Below are positions 37,601 through 47,078 of a stretch of DNA of 64,000 bases, piece by piece (position 1 is the first letter of the stretch; the number at the start of each line of letters is the position of its first letter). The translations under genes were made by a program, and so were the position numbers. Origin of the DNA: Eubacterium sp. (GTDB taxonomy: Bacteria; Bacillota; Clostridia; Lachnospirales; Lachnospiraceae); the NCBI GenBank assembly GCA_022796875.1, contig JAAWJJ010000005.1:19240-83239 (forward strand), written 5' to 3'. The notes under the pieces were generated by a model that was given only the letters and a program-made list of their open reading frames with translations, was not told where the DNA came from and did no database searches.

Positions 37601-38334
37601 ACTCTCCATAAATACCCACATTCCATTAATACGGAAACCCGGTTAGCCAAATAGTGCGCCCGTATGGAAAACGGAATATCTTCATACAAAACATTCTCCG
37701 GGAAACAGAAATCATATTTTAAATAAAATGATCTTAAAATCAGTTTTCCGCATGAAGTGGTATCATAGATCAGATTTGAATGTTCCTTAATATGCGTAAC
37801 AGGTTCTATGTTATGAAAGGCTTTATACTGTAACCCGGAAGACCAGGTTTTTTGAGGGGTATAACGCATAAAATTACATATCGTCAGATCACTGCCGTTT
37901 TGCTCCGCCAACAAAAACATTTTTTCATAAGTTTCATCCGGAATGATATCATCAGAATCCAAAAAAGTAATATATTTCCCAACGGCAAACGGAACGGCAT
38001 AATTCCTGGCATGCCCTAACCCTCCATTCGGAATACGGTGGAGATGAAAATTTTCAAATTCTTCTTCATAACGTCTGGTAATATCGCTGCTTCCATCGGT
38101 GGAACCGTCGTCTATCATAATCACTTCCAAATTGACGTTTCCCTGCCTTAACAAAGAATCCAGACATTCTTCCAGATATTCCTCCACATTATAAACAGGA
38201 ACAATTACACTGATATCAATTTGATTCTTTTCCATAAGTAAATTCTCCTCTGTAATTCCCACCCACTTTTTCCCGGTTATTTTATGAAATAAATTATTTG
38301 CCCTGTCGGTTGTTTCCGGTTCTTCTTTTTTCAT
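34687..38334 (-). CDS. GT2 - beta domain - TagF three-part polymerase
   Basis: 1215 aa. Residues 35-330: GT2 domain (IDISVIVPVYNVEEYLEECLDS) with FLDSDDIIPD near 124. Residues about 380-800: beta-rich linker that looks like the carbohydrate-binding part of other teichoic-acid transferases. Residues 830-1190: TagF domain with MNGTPLKTIG (the first residue of the usual HGTPLK is Asn here), TGYPRSDQL, ILITDYSSIVFDYA and the FFTYDLEEY block. It could add a sugar and a polyol phosphate in turn. The ATG overlaps the stop of the asparagine-synthase-like gene (ATGA). The His to Asn change at the usual catalytic base deserves attention. Confidence 0.85.
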   Translation of the reverse strand: MKKEEPETTDRANNLFHKITGKKWVGITEENLLMEKNQIDISVIVPVYNVEEYLEECLDSLLRQGNVNLEVIMIDDGSTDGSSDITRRYEEEFENFHLHRIPNGGLGHARNYAVPFAVGKYITFLDSDDIIPDETYEKMFLLAEQNGSDLTICNFMRYTPQKTWSSGLQYKAFHNIEPVTHIKEHSNLIYDTTSCGKLILRSFYLKYDFCFPENVLYEDIPFSIRAHYLANRVSVLMECGYLWRVREGVSKSISQNTSNIENLYSRIKIMKILDDFFEKEVKEPWLVKKKQIRNLDLDLMLFVNVCQRIPKEQALENIRLIKEYIDEAIPKEAFDDLKIIDQQKYEYIRNENLPGLLRVLEYEKENYALAPVEEKDGSLFVKLPEEIFTVKSRNITKELVQFDPRYFIDNIKVDGKKIEIVAHLYRRRINIREYEEQKISAFLYNELTGSKIPLEVIPEENHELTDLYGMVTDPATGEETHYNYDGSGFGVLMDVDALDFNEKSIGYHQILIEYENRFSKGHVLLGWWPKELEEKYHRFTLLSGNHLFRMEFDLFHKVRILLRQEEVFAEELRLEEKKVICRLSHAADAVWAVQKGRKKRRMGEEGKDDFVAFETTDHIEFSAPIELFEKEKRYDVFLKKNQKENILISRSKKLSVKESDRIALIENTQLTYGLRMILYDFVAVARITATEENDCLIKIFVRTGGNIETVVNAVSARLRIEDWRSGQAVVLDEKKCKLKNENICCTFSINFENEEVIRNLYQSVRDLFIEYVFEDGKTVKAPVYLKKRFRHIMLSEELKISCYRGVEGRIRLKFTQLWRKEEDSAEKRQSLVMKNYPLYRKEELNKKRILFESLCGKQYSGNPRAIYEYIDEYYPEYECIWSLNDARTPIKGNAKRVRRGSLEYYRYLATAKYFFTNAEFEDGFEKREGQILVQTMNGTPLKTIGLDVKENFETERARQQFLKNSADWDYLVVQGGFMEQKAKSCFGFENEILCTGYPRSDQLFKSDAQIRGQIKEKLELPKNKKIILYAPTWRVKNKFDMQMDLEKMREALGEDYILLVRLHHFSYLYYTVPADREFIFNFSSCQNTEELLMISDILITDYSSIVFDYALMNKPIIFFTYDLEEYCRKMRRLYADFEKEAPGPIVFTTEEVISAIRNQDQDKEKYKERLKKFGEKYLGYEQFGSSIKIVRKVIRPNLITHYVHRIKGLFSHNHP

Positions 38335-41132
38335 GGGGACTCAATGCTCTGGATATTCTCCTGCTTATCCCCCGTTTCTGTTTCTTTTATACCGATTTCA
38401 TCTGACCGATGGGGCAGCCATTCTACATGCAATCGGATCGTTTCCCCCGCTTTTATCGGATACTCCATTTGTACAGGTTTATCATGCCATGCCGGTTTTA
38501 CTTCCTCTGATATAATATTATCATTATATCGAATATTTGTATAATCAATCCAGTACGGGACTCTGTTTCCATCTTGATCACGTACATCTTTTCCCCTTAA
38601 CCATGCCACCAGATTGCCGCTGCCTGAAGCGCGCAGGGATACATCCAGAACTCCCCCTGTAGATTCTATCATATATCCGGATCCGTCTTTTTGAAGCCAT
38701 TCCGGTTTCACAATCTGCGCGTTATGATCCGAAACGGAAACCAATTCTAAATCCGAGTTTTCCGCACCGGAAAATTTAAAATCCATTCTGGCCGTTATAT
38801 GGTTCCTCAGACGCATAAACAGCACCTTAAGATTCTCAAAGTCCGTATTATCATATTGATGTGGCAGCCATTCCGCATGTAATCTTATAATTTCTCTTTC
38901 TTTTACCGGATATTCCAGATACAAAGGTTTGTCATTCCATACCGGTTTTACTTCCTCTGTCACTATATTATCATTGTAACGAATATTCTTATAATCAATC
39001 CAATATTGGATTCTGTTCCCATTCCGATCGCATACATATCTTCCACCCAGCTTGATTACCAGGCTCCCAGCAGCAGAAGCCCGCAGAGCAATATCCAGAA
39101 TTCCCTTATATGATTCCACCGTATAACCGTCTTCATTCTTTTGAATCCATTTTGGTTTTATAATCTCCACTTTATGATCAGAAACAGAAACCACTTCCAA
39201 ACCGGCGTTTTCTGTACCGGTTAGTTTAAAATCTATTTTGGCTGTTATATGATTTCTCAAACGCACGAGCAGTTTTTCATCTTCATCCGTTTCATGATAA
39301 CTTTCATAGAGAAATCCGTCCATATTTTGTATTGTTGAACCCGAACAGCAACCTCGACTTACTATAATATTTTCTATTACTTTTGTAATTCCAAGGATTG
39401 CGTAACACTCTCTCATTGGAAAATATTTCTTACTCATATAAGAATTCTCCGCAAATTTATAGATATCCTCATCAAAATAAGCGGCAAATAATTTCCGGAA
39501 AACAGTAGAATCAAAAACAGCTTTCAGATATTTCTCGGGTACGCCTGCCTGAATATTTTTGTTTTTTTGAGGCTCTTTCAAATACTCAGAAACACGGGAA
39601 TCTTTTGTATTCACATAAAATTCTCTGTCCGCCTCTTCCGTATCATTAAACGGCGCACACATTTTCTCAGGAAATTTTTTATTTATCGTGCGTGCAAATT
39701 CTATTGTTTCCTGTTGAATCGAACGTCCTTTATCAAATCCAAAATTCAGCAACTCCGGACAATACCTGGCATATATAATCGCCATAAGGAGATTATTATC
39801 CGTACATTCCGGAACGCTTAGTTTCAACTTTCTAAACTCCGGATCAAGTAATGGAGATAATGTATATGAATTATAACAATAATCCTCAACTGCCCATTTT
39901 CCAAAATGAATATTGTATCTTGCATCGCGATGCAGATAATACGGATACCGGTTAGAACCGTCATCCTCCAGACGGTATTTTTCCCGTATCGTTTCATAAA
40001 CGTCAGCTATCACTTCCGTAACAGATTTTGATATTTCATCCGCTATATTCCGGGGATATCTTTGCGCCTTTTTACAATATACATCTATAAATTCCTGCGC
40101 CGTTCCGTCAAAATACGCCCTTACCGACTCTCCGCCGGCGCCGGAAATAAAATATTTTTTCGCTTCACATTTATGATGCCGGAAAAACAATTCCTTATGA
40201 AATGCCATTTTTGTATAAAGTTCAATATTTATTATATCTTCCAGGCTGTAATTAATTGCCGCTTCCGGAAAACTTCCATCATCATTTAAGAGAACTCCGC
40301 CGGAATCCTCTATTGCATTTATCGTATTTAACCGGAATCCATAATAATCTGCAATTTCGGAAGCTATTCTATAATCGTCAACATGTGTATGCAGCGTATC
40401 TTTTACAGAATTTACACGGATTCCATTCAGATCAATCCCAGACTGCAGAGCCAGCAAAAATGTAAGCCTGCTGTCAAATCCGCCGGAAAGACTTACATTT
40501 AGCTGGTCAGTATATTTCCGCAAATCCCTGAATAATACCGTCCAACGCTGAAACCAGCGGTCAAGTATCTCCATACCTTCCGCCGAATCAGGAAAAACCG
40601 AATCTTCCTGATAATCCACATAATCAAACGCAATAGTTTTTCTTTCTGTATTTATCGAAATAACCGCATTTTTATTTACAATACTGATTTCGTTCACTGG
40701 CGTTTCATAAACGGAAAGACTTGATAAGTCTTCTACAAACATATAATTTGCGTAATTCCGGTTCAATGAAAGTAATACCCTTGTTTTCAGATACTCCAAC
40801 AGCCGAAAAAAGGAATTGCTCAAAACAAAATGATTTTCCTTATGATACAGATAAATTCCATAACTACCGCTGAAATCCTGTCGGATACTAATTGTTCCGC
40901 CTTTTACCTCCACATATACATACGATCCGCATCCGTCCAATCCTGAAACGGCAGCTTCTGTCAGATTATCGTTTTCATAAATTCCGTTCTTCTGAACGGA
41001 ATATCCGTAAAATTTTGTTTTCACATTTTGAAAGTGATCTGAATCAATTAAAAAAAATTCATCTTCTACATGAAAATAATTTTTACTTTCCGTTTCGAAA
41101 TCAGGAAAAGCATTTTGTTTTTCATTTCTCAT
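38331..41132 (-). CDS. Asparagine-synthase-like amidoligase with duplicated C-terminal domain
   Basis: 933 aa. Residues 1-180 resemble the glutaminase half of asparagine synthase but lack the N-terminal catalytic Cys. The ATP-pyrophosphatase loop SGGFDS is at 216-221, so it can adenylate a carboxyl group. Residues about 621-760 and 770-910 are two copies of one domain, each starting LRNHIT and containing VSDH, WIDY-NIRYNDNI and RLH-EWLPH; they are followed by a Glu-rich tail. Proteins of this class in O-antigen loci are thought to amidate uronic acids, and ugd lies in the same block. With no glutaminase Cys it would use ammonia or another amine. GGAG precedes the ATG. Confidence 0.75.
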   Translation of the reverse strand: MRNEKQNAFPDFETESKNYFHVEDEFFLIDSDHFQNVKTKFYGYSVQKNGIYENDNLTEAAVSGLDGCGSYVYVEVKGGTISIRQDFSGSYGIYLYHKENHFVLSNSFFRLLEYLKTRVLLSLNRNYANYMFVEDLSSLSVYETPVNEISIVNKNAVISINTERKTIAFDYVDYQEDSVFPDSAEGMEILDRWFQRWTVLFRDLRKYTDQLNVSLSGGFDSRLTFLLALQSGIDLNGIRVNSVKDTLHTHVDDYRIASEIADYYGFRLNTINAIEDSGGVLLNDDGSFPEAAINYSLEDIINIELYTKMAFHKELFFRHHKCEAKKYFISGAGGESVRAYFDGTAQEFIDVYCKKAQRYPRNIADEISKSVTEVIADVYETIREKYRLEDDGSNRYPYYLHRDARYNIHFGKWAVEDYCYNSYTLSPLLDPEFRKLKLSVPECTDNNLLMAIIYARYCPELLNFGFDKGRSIQQETIEFARTINKKFPEKMCAPFNDTEEADREFYVNTKDSRVSEYLKEPQKNKNIQAGVPEKYLKAVFDSTVFRKLFAAYFDEDIYKFAENSYMSKKYFPMRECYAILGITKVIENIIVSRGCCSGSTIQNMDGFLYESYHETDEDEKLLVRLRNHITAKIDFKLTGTENAGLEVVSVSDHKVEIIKPKWIQKNEDGYTVESYKGILDIALRASAAGSLVIKLGGRYVCDRNGNRIQYWIDYKNIRYNDNIVTEEVKPVWNDKPLYLEYPVKEREIIRLHAEWLPHQYDNTDFENLKVLFMRLRNHITARMDFKFSGAENSDLELVSVSDHNAQIVKPEWLQKDGSGYMIESTGGVLDVSLRASGSGNLVAWLRGKDVRDQDGNRVPYWIDYTNIRYNDNIISEEVKPAWHDKPVQMEYPIKAGETIRLHVEWLPHRSDEIGIKETETGDKQENIQSIESP

Positions 41133-41196
41133 ATATTACTCCTTTCGGACTGATTTATTTGATATTGTTCCTCTCCTGCCACATGATGCTGCTACC

Positions 41197-42651
41197 TTAA
41201 AAATTAAAATACAGAAACGTCGATATTCCTGAAAACGATAGCACTGACCATACAACAAATATAACTGTAATGACCGATCTCACTATCGTTGGCTCAAATT
41301 TGATCTCCCTGCTGTTACGAACGTTCAGTACAATCATAAACGCCACGAAAATAAACAGCCATAAATGCAATCCCGTAATCCGTGTCGACAAATAACTCAG
41401 GAATGGTATCCTGTTTTCAAGAATCGTAAATTCTCTCAGATTAAAACAGTTATATAACTCTTCACGTATACTAAAGTCCAACATCCAAAACAACTGTTTT
41501 ATAAACTGTACTGCTGCCGAAATATTATCCGCTCGGAATATGACCCAAAGTATATTAACAAGCATAAAAGACAGCGCCCATTGCGTAACTTTCCCCACTT
41601 TTTCCACGTGTTTTTAAAAACACGGTTCAGGCAGCTAAACAACCCCTGGAGGCGTCCCCACAGAACAAACGTCCAGTTCGCCCCGTGCCAGATACCGCTG
41701 GCAAGATAAACGATCATAATATTCAAATATGTTCGTAATTTCCCTTTGCGGTTTCCGCCAAGCGGTATGTAAATGTACGATTTCAAAAATCTTGTCAGGG
41801 ACATATGCCATCTGTCCCAAAACTCAGTGATAGACGTCGCTTTATACGGAGAATTATAATTTTGCGGCAATTCTATGTTAAACATAGAACCAATACCGAT
41901 CGCCATATCGCAATACCCGCTGAAATCAAAATACAATTGAAACGTATAGGATACCGAAACAATAAGCGCTTCTAATGAACCAGGCGTGTCAATCGTTCCA
42001 AATCCATACGTAACAGCCGTTCCAAGCGTATCCGCAAGAATAATTTTTTTGAACAAGCCCAAAGCAAAGATATACATCCCTTTTGAAAAATTTTGTGGAA
42101 TAAACTTTCGTCTTTTTCGGCTTCTGAATTGCGGAATCACCTCACCGTGCAGAACAATCGGTCCTGCAATCAACTGCGGAAAATAAGACACAAACAGCAT
42201 ATATTCATCAAATGCGTAATCTTTTGTTTCTCCTTTGTACGAATCCACAAGATAGGAAACCTGCTGAAAAGTAAAAAAACTAATTCCCAACGGAAGTACA
42301 ATATTTTTCAGCTCAAACGATCTGTTAAACAATATATTTACATTTTCAAGGAAGAAGTCATAATATTTAAAATAAAAGATGACTGCTATATTCGCGCCCC
42401 ACACACACATAAAATTAATCGCTTACAGGGGTTTTCCACTCGTTCCATAATTTTCGACAACAGATAATTTCCCACTATACTTCCGCAAATAATAAGCAGA
42501 TAGGACGGATTAAAATATCCGTAAAACCACAGCGACATCCCGATCAAAAACAAATTGGCAATTCTGTATTTTTGTAAATGGTTGAGCAGATAATATCCTA
42601 ATAACGCTATTGGTAAAATAAAAATATAAAAACGTAAGAATTAAATAACAT
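41197..42651 (-). pseudogene. MBOAT-family O-acyltransferase with three frameshifts
   Basis: Starts at ATG 42651 after GAGAGG: MLFNSYVFIFLF, then a T-run one base short near 42614 moves the frame to LPIALLGYYLLNHLQKYRIAN. A TG-dinucleotide run near 42401-42409 moves it again to GANIAVIFYFKYYDFFLENVN and on to FLKSYIYIPLGGNRKG and the catalytic-His block ASGIWHGANWTFVLWG. An A-run near 41611-41615, one base short, moves it to HVEKVGKVTQWALSF, ending at 41197. Repaired, it gives a DltB/AlgI-type protein of about 480 aa that moves acyl groups onto extracellular glycans. All three lesions are in short repeats, so they are either slippage mutations or assembly errors. Confidence 0.87.
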
Positions 42652-42666
42652 AGTAATCCTCTCAGC

Positions 42667-43540
42667 CTATTTTCTCAAAGAATTGTAATCATAATTAGCA
42701 TAAAAACTTCCGACCGTTTCTAAATAATCCAGATAATTATCGTCAGTTAAGAGATATTCATCTGTCTGCATCTGCTCTAAGATCCAGGAATTTACCCACT
42801 CTCCATAATGCCCCTGATCTTTATAATTATTCAAATCGCATATAAGATCAAAATTAGTGTCGAAAGAATATAATTTTATGTTTGGGTACTTAATCAATTC
42901 TTCAATCGCTATCTGCTCCATTGCAAGATGCCAATCAATCCATCCGTCGTTTTTCATTTGATCCCAATAACAAATACTATACGGAGGAAAAAAGAGATAA
43001 AAATTCTGTTTCCGGATGCTCCTTTGCAATAGCAGCCACATTCTGTCTGAGATTTTCCAGGATCATCGTATTCTCTTCCTCTGTTAAAACCCGGCTTGTT
43101 TCAGCAGGTTCACCTAAGGTATAAGTATTCAACACAAATTCCGCCCCAAATTGAAAATCATCATTCCAGTTAGAATATTCGTCAAAACTGGTTGTTTTAT
43201 TACCCTCTTTCGTATATTTAAGCACATTCCAGGTATAATCCAAAAATATAGATTTATTCAGTAGATAATTTAAGTCATCAAACAGTCTGTCATTATATAA
43301 ATAAGTCGGGTATTCCACATCTGTTCTGAACCCGTCTTTATCTTTTACCAGATAAGAATAGTCCACTGACCGAATCACATATTTTAACTTATTCCCTGCC
43401 TGATATGCCTGTTCCAGATTGTCCTTTACTTCTTTGTAAAAAGATCCGCTACAGGCAAGCAAACAATACAAATATAACACATAGCTTATACTGTAATAAT
43501 AATCCAAATACTGTATTTTTTGCTTCCATCTGTTTTCTTT
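42667..43540 (-). pseudogene. DltD/AlgJ-like SGNH partner of the MBOAT protein, broken
   Basis: Two frames join near 42990-43000: the first encodes SGSFYKEVKDNLEQAYQAGNK, VDYSYL, PTYLYNDRLFDDLNYLLNKS and EHPETEF, the second YLFFPPYSICYWDQM and NNYKDQGHYGEWVN, containing the conserved His near the end. The beginning, where the family carries a membrane anchor and a GTSMT catalytic Ser block, is missing or scrambled: LLACSGSF follows a short hydrophobic stretch directly. There is no good start codon. It is therefore truncated as well as frameshifted. In intact loci this protein acts with the neighbouring MBOAT channel to O-acetylate glycans. Confidence 0.75.
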
Positions 43541-43541
43541 A

Positions 43542-44674
43542 TCAGCATCGGTTCATTTTTCCTTTCTCAATACACAGTATAAAAAAATTAATCACTTTCG
43601 GATAACACAGCGCTTTTTTCAAACTTTCTATCGCAACAGAACCCAGTAAAGACGTTCCTGATAAAAGCAATAATACCAGAACCCAATATTTAGGACTATA
43701 TATAAATTCTGTAAAATAGTACTCGAATATAATCGTATGTATCAGAAACATATTCATAGAATGTTTTCCTATGAATCCCATAATTTTCTCGCTAAACGGA
43801 ATCAATCCGCTCAGTTCCATGCAAAATATACAAACTGGAATCGGTATGATCGCATCTATCCAATAATTGAATGTAGTAACTTTTATCCTCAAATATACAA
43901 AAAAAGCAAACAAAAATACGCTTATCACTATCTTTATCAAATGATTCATTTGTTTAAATTTACAAAACGAAATGTGATGACATCTTTCGAATATATTTTC
44001 TTCTGCACACCAAATTCCTATCACAACGCAAAACAAGTACAATAAAAAAGCTGCTCCTGAAAGATCCCACGGTATTACAAAAGAAGAGAATCCCAAAAAT
44101 GCCACAAAGACTACTATTGTTCTTCCTATCGCTTTGTATATTTTTATAAAAACCGGAACCAAAAAAACAAACAAAATAGCAACCTGCATATACCACCATG
44201 TTTCATTTAAAGACGGCGTCGGAACATAACTGGATAATCCGAGCATATCAATAAAAATATACATTATGCCATATTTCCACCCCTGCGCCGCATATACGCC
44301 TGCCAAGCCGCCTGCCCGTAAAAAAGACGTAAAAAATACCAGAATATATACAAATGCAAAATTCAGAGCCAGTTTTATATATCGATGAAAACAAAAAGCT
44401 TCCAACTCTCTTTTATTTGGAGTCCTTTCTACCCCCCCCTGTAAAATTGGGCATTGTATGCTCTGGTAATTCCATATGCCGTCATAACTACGAATATCCC
44501 AACGCAAATCTTAGCGGCGCCACAAAACAAATAAACAGAATCCCAGGTAATAAATTTTGAATATGTTCCATACTGTTCACAAAATGTTTTTGAACAATAA
44601 AACAAATGATGCATAAGCATTAATATAATAGCTATACACTTTACCATATTCGTTTTATTCACATTAAAATTCAT
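43542..44674 (-). pseudogene. Acyltransferase-3 family protein, switched off at a G8 tract
   Basis: ATG at 44674; NMVKCIAIILMLMHHLFYC with the family His near residue 21, then reading reaches Tyr-Arg-Gly-Gly and TAG at the eight-G run (plus-strand C8 at 44432-44439). With nine Gs the frame continues VERTPNKRELEAFCFHRYIKL and on through nine more membrane segments to 43542, giving a complete protein of about 377 aa. AT3 proteins carry acetyl or succinyl groups from CoA to extracytoplasmic sugars. Everything outside the tract is intact, unlike the neighbouring MBOAT gene, which fits a reversible off state rather than decay. Confidence 0.85.
44432..44439. repeat. Homopolymer tract C8 (G8 in the coding strand)
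   Basis: Eight consecutive C on the plus strand inside the acyltransferase-3 gene, at the exact site where the frame is lost. Adding one G restores it. Such G tracts are classic slipped-strand switches. Confidence 0.9.
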
Positions 44675-44710
44675 AAAAACACCTCTCCGGAATTGCTTAA
44701 AATATACTTC

Positions 44711-46738
44711 TTATTCCATCCTTCCATCGCTGCACACGATTTCATAATAATCCCCATCTGCTTCTAAAACAATACTTATATGATATTTATTTCTGTCAAC
44801 TACAATCTGAGTATCCATTGTTGAATAAGCTCCATTCATAATATCAGTATTATCTTCATCTTTGCTCATCATGATATCGTAATAGCTTACAGCGCCCTTT
44901 TCATCCTCCTCCACTTTCAAATATGCCCGTTGTTTGAAAGAATTACTATCTTTCTTATATACATACCCTGACACCGCCACTGTATTGCCTGTAACAACGA
45001 TGTCAATATCGTGCGAGATTACCGATAAATCATTACTTAGTCCATCGTCTAACCTTATATCCCCGCTGCGTACACAGGAAACATAAACGTCGTTCTCTCC
45101 GCATTTTACATATTTCACACAGTTCAATACAACGTTTTCATAGTTTTCACAAATATAACTTTTTATTTTTCCTACGTCGTTTGCATTTGTAACAAAAAAT
45201 ATATTATTATTATTAATACTGTCTTTATAAATATTGTCTACGCCATATCTTTGCAGCATCTCCTTTTTTACCGGAAGATTAAAATCCCAGCCGCCCATAT
45301 AATGTAAATTTCCCCATTCTCCAAATGCTGCCGGTTCCCAAAAACCATAAAAATCATTTCCCAGATTTGGTTGCAATGAAGTCGGGAGCAAATACAGATT
45401 CTCTTTATCCGACAAAACTACATCAAAAAAATCCCTGACATGGGTCTTATCTTCCAAATTGGTTATGTTCCCACTAAATTCCCGTAAATTCATAATTAAT
45501 ATACCACCAGTCAAAACAATCATTATTTTTTTATTTATATGTAATTTACCCAGTTCTTCCGACATACCGTACAGAATTGAAGCTACAGCTACCATCCACA
45601 TACCTGTATCAATTCTTGGGTAACCGCATCTTCCAATCACAAAAAAATATAATTCAAATCCCATAATCGCTGCAAATTCAAAGCATGCCAGCATTAAATT
45701 CCTGCGATTCAGCGCCACTGCTATCAATGAAACAAAAAGAAAAATTCCAAATAAAGGCATTTCCAAAAAACTTTTTGGATATTCTAAAAAATAATTTTTT
45801 ATCACTTCTGCATTAAGCGTTGTTTTATCTTTCACAGCAACAAGCTTACGCAGCGTTTCAATCGGTAATTTTTCCTCGTCGAAATTCCATCTTTTATAAA
45901 ACTCCAGGTCATTTTCACTGATTCCTAAACCCGCATACACTTCCTCATTTTCCGCATAATCCGGAAATCCCAGATCCCATAATTCTCCTCTTAACTTGTT
46001 ATATTCCAGATAATAGTTCCATTCGTCATTCTGATAATAATAAAAACGATCGGCAAAATATCCGGCACAACAAATCGCTCCGGTAAAACCAAACACAATA
46101 AAATAAGTAATAATCTTCTTTTTCCAACATAATTCTCCGGTTTTTAATAAATACACAATTCTATATACGCCAATCCCCCCGGCTAATACTACAGCGACTG
46201 CAAAAAACTGAAACCGGATCATACTCCCAAAAACACACAACAGAAACCCAACAGCCAGCGTAATTGCTTTTTCTTTTTTTGTTTTTCCATAATCCATTGC
46301 ATAAAACAAAATTATCATGCCAGCTGCCGTAGTAATTGCCGCAGTTCTTGTAAACTGAAAAACAATATAAGTATTATAACCTAAAAGCAATAAGCAAAAT
46401 ATACTGCTGACTCCTCCGGTTCTTTTTCCCGCAATTCTTAAAAACACATAACTTACGGATGTAAACGCAAGAAAAAGCATCGCATACTGAAGCACATGGT
46501 ACCATTTAACCTGCGGGATTAATGCCTGTATTACACAAAGGAACTTTCCCAAAACCATATTTTCATATACAAGATGGCTGCTCCGCCCTCCCCATATGCC
46601 TTCTATAGAATTTGATATTCCAAAGTCATCTGTTGTTTCCAGATACGGATGAAAAAAACATATATAAATTATTAAAACAAGTATATTGATCCCTAACGCC
46701 AGCAACAGATTATTTTTTGTATTCAATCTCTTATTCAT
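44711..46738 (-). CDS. Large membrane protein, probable GT-C glycosyltransferase
   Basis: 675 aa from the ATG at 46738, which has AGGTG six bases upstream; the GTG nine bases earlier lies in the previous gene. About 11 membrane segments span residues 10-420; an early loop contains HPYLETTDDFGIS, with paired Asp as in the catalytic loop of GT-C enzymes. Residues 425-675 are extracellular, partly beta-rich. It follows the paired small flippase genes and the GtrB-like gene, the order of Gtr-type glycosylation modules, so it probably transfers the flipped sugar to the polymer. The exact family is not recognised. Confidence 0.65.
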   Translation of the reverse strand: MNKRLNTKNNLLLALGINILVLIIYICFFHPYLETTDDFGISNSIEGIWGGRSSHLVYENMVLGKFLCVIQALIPQVKWYHVLQYAMLFLAFTSVSYVFLRIAGKRTGGVSSIFCLLLLGYNTYIVFQFTRTAAITTAAGMIILFYAMDYGKTKKEKAITLAVGFLLCVFGSMIRFQFFAVAVVLAGGIGVYRIVYLLKTGELCWKKKIITYFIVFGFTGAICCAGYFADRFYYYQNDEWNYYLEYNKLRGELWDLGFPDYAENEEVYAGLGISENDLEFYKRWNFDEEKLPIETLRKLVAVKDKTTLNAEVIKNYFLEYPKSFLEMPLFGIFLFVSLIAVALNRRNLMLACFEFAAIMGFELYFFVIGRCGYPRIDTGMWMVAVASILYGMSEELGKLHINKKIMIVLTGGILIMNLREFSGNITNLEDKTHVRDFFDVVLSDKENLYLLPTSLQPNLGNDFYGFWEPAAFGEWGNLHYMGGWDFNLPVKKEMLQRYGVDNIYKDSINNNNIFFVTNANDVGKIKSYICENYENVVLNCVKYVKCGENDVYVSCVRSGDIRLDDGLSNDLSVISHDIDIVVTGNTVAVSGYVYKKDSNSFKQRAYLKVEEDEKGAVSYYDIMMSKDEDNTDIMNGAYSTMDTQIVVDRNKYHISIVLEADGDYYEIVCSDGRME

Positions 46739-46739
46739 C

Positions 46740-47078
46740 TTAAGCACCTATATTAAACACCAGGATGCCGCCCAAAATTATCAGTAATCCGGCCATCTTC
46801 CGCTTTCCGATTTTTTCATGCAAAAAAATGTAACTCAATACTGCGACAAAAATATATCCCGCCGCCTCTAATATACCGCCCATGGACAACGGTACGTACC
46901 GATACGCTACAATCGTAACAAGCGTTGCAACAAAGAACATTCCATATGCCGCAACAACACGTGGATTCAAATATTCCTGCAATCCCTTACGATACTGTCT
47001 GTTTGCACTGCTTTTTAATAAAACCTGAGAGATAGAAGAAATAAACACGCTGCACAAAAAAATTAATATATATATCAT
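46740..47078 (-). CDS. Small 4-TM EamA/SMR-like flippase subunit
   Basis: 112 aa from the ATG at 47078, after GGAGGAG; the longer frame up to 47195 is a shadow of the upstream gene. Four membrane segments; KSSANRQYRKG follows the first and VLSYIFLHEKIGKRKMAGL leads to the last helix, as in the drug/metabolite transporter superfamily and ArnE/ArnF. The start overlaps the stop of the partner (ATGA). Two such genes in a row next to a GtrB/ArnC-like enzyme point to a heterodimer moving undecaprenyl-phosphate sugars across the membrane. Confidence 0.8.
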   Translation of the reverse strand: MIYILIFLCSVFISSISQVLLKSSANRQYRKGLQEYLNPRVVAAYGMFFVATLVTIVAYRYVPLSMGGILEAAGYIFVAVLSYIFLHEKIGKRKMAGLLIILGGILVFNIGA

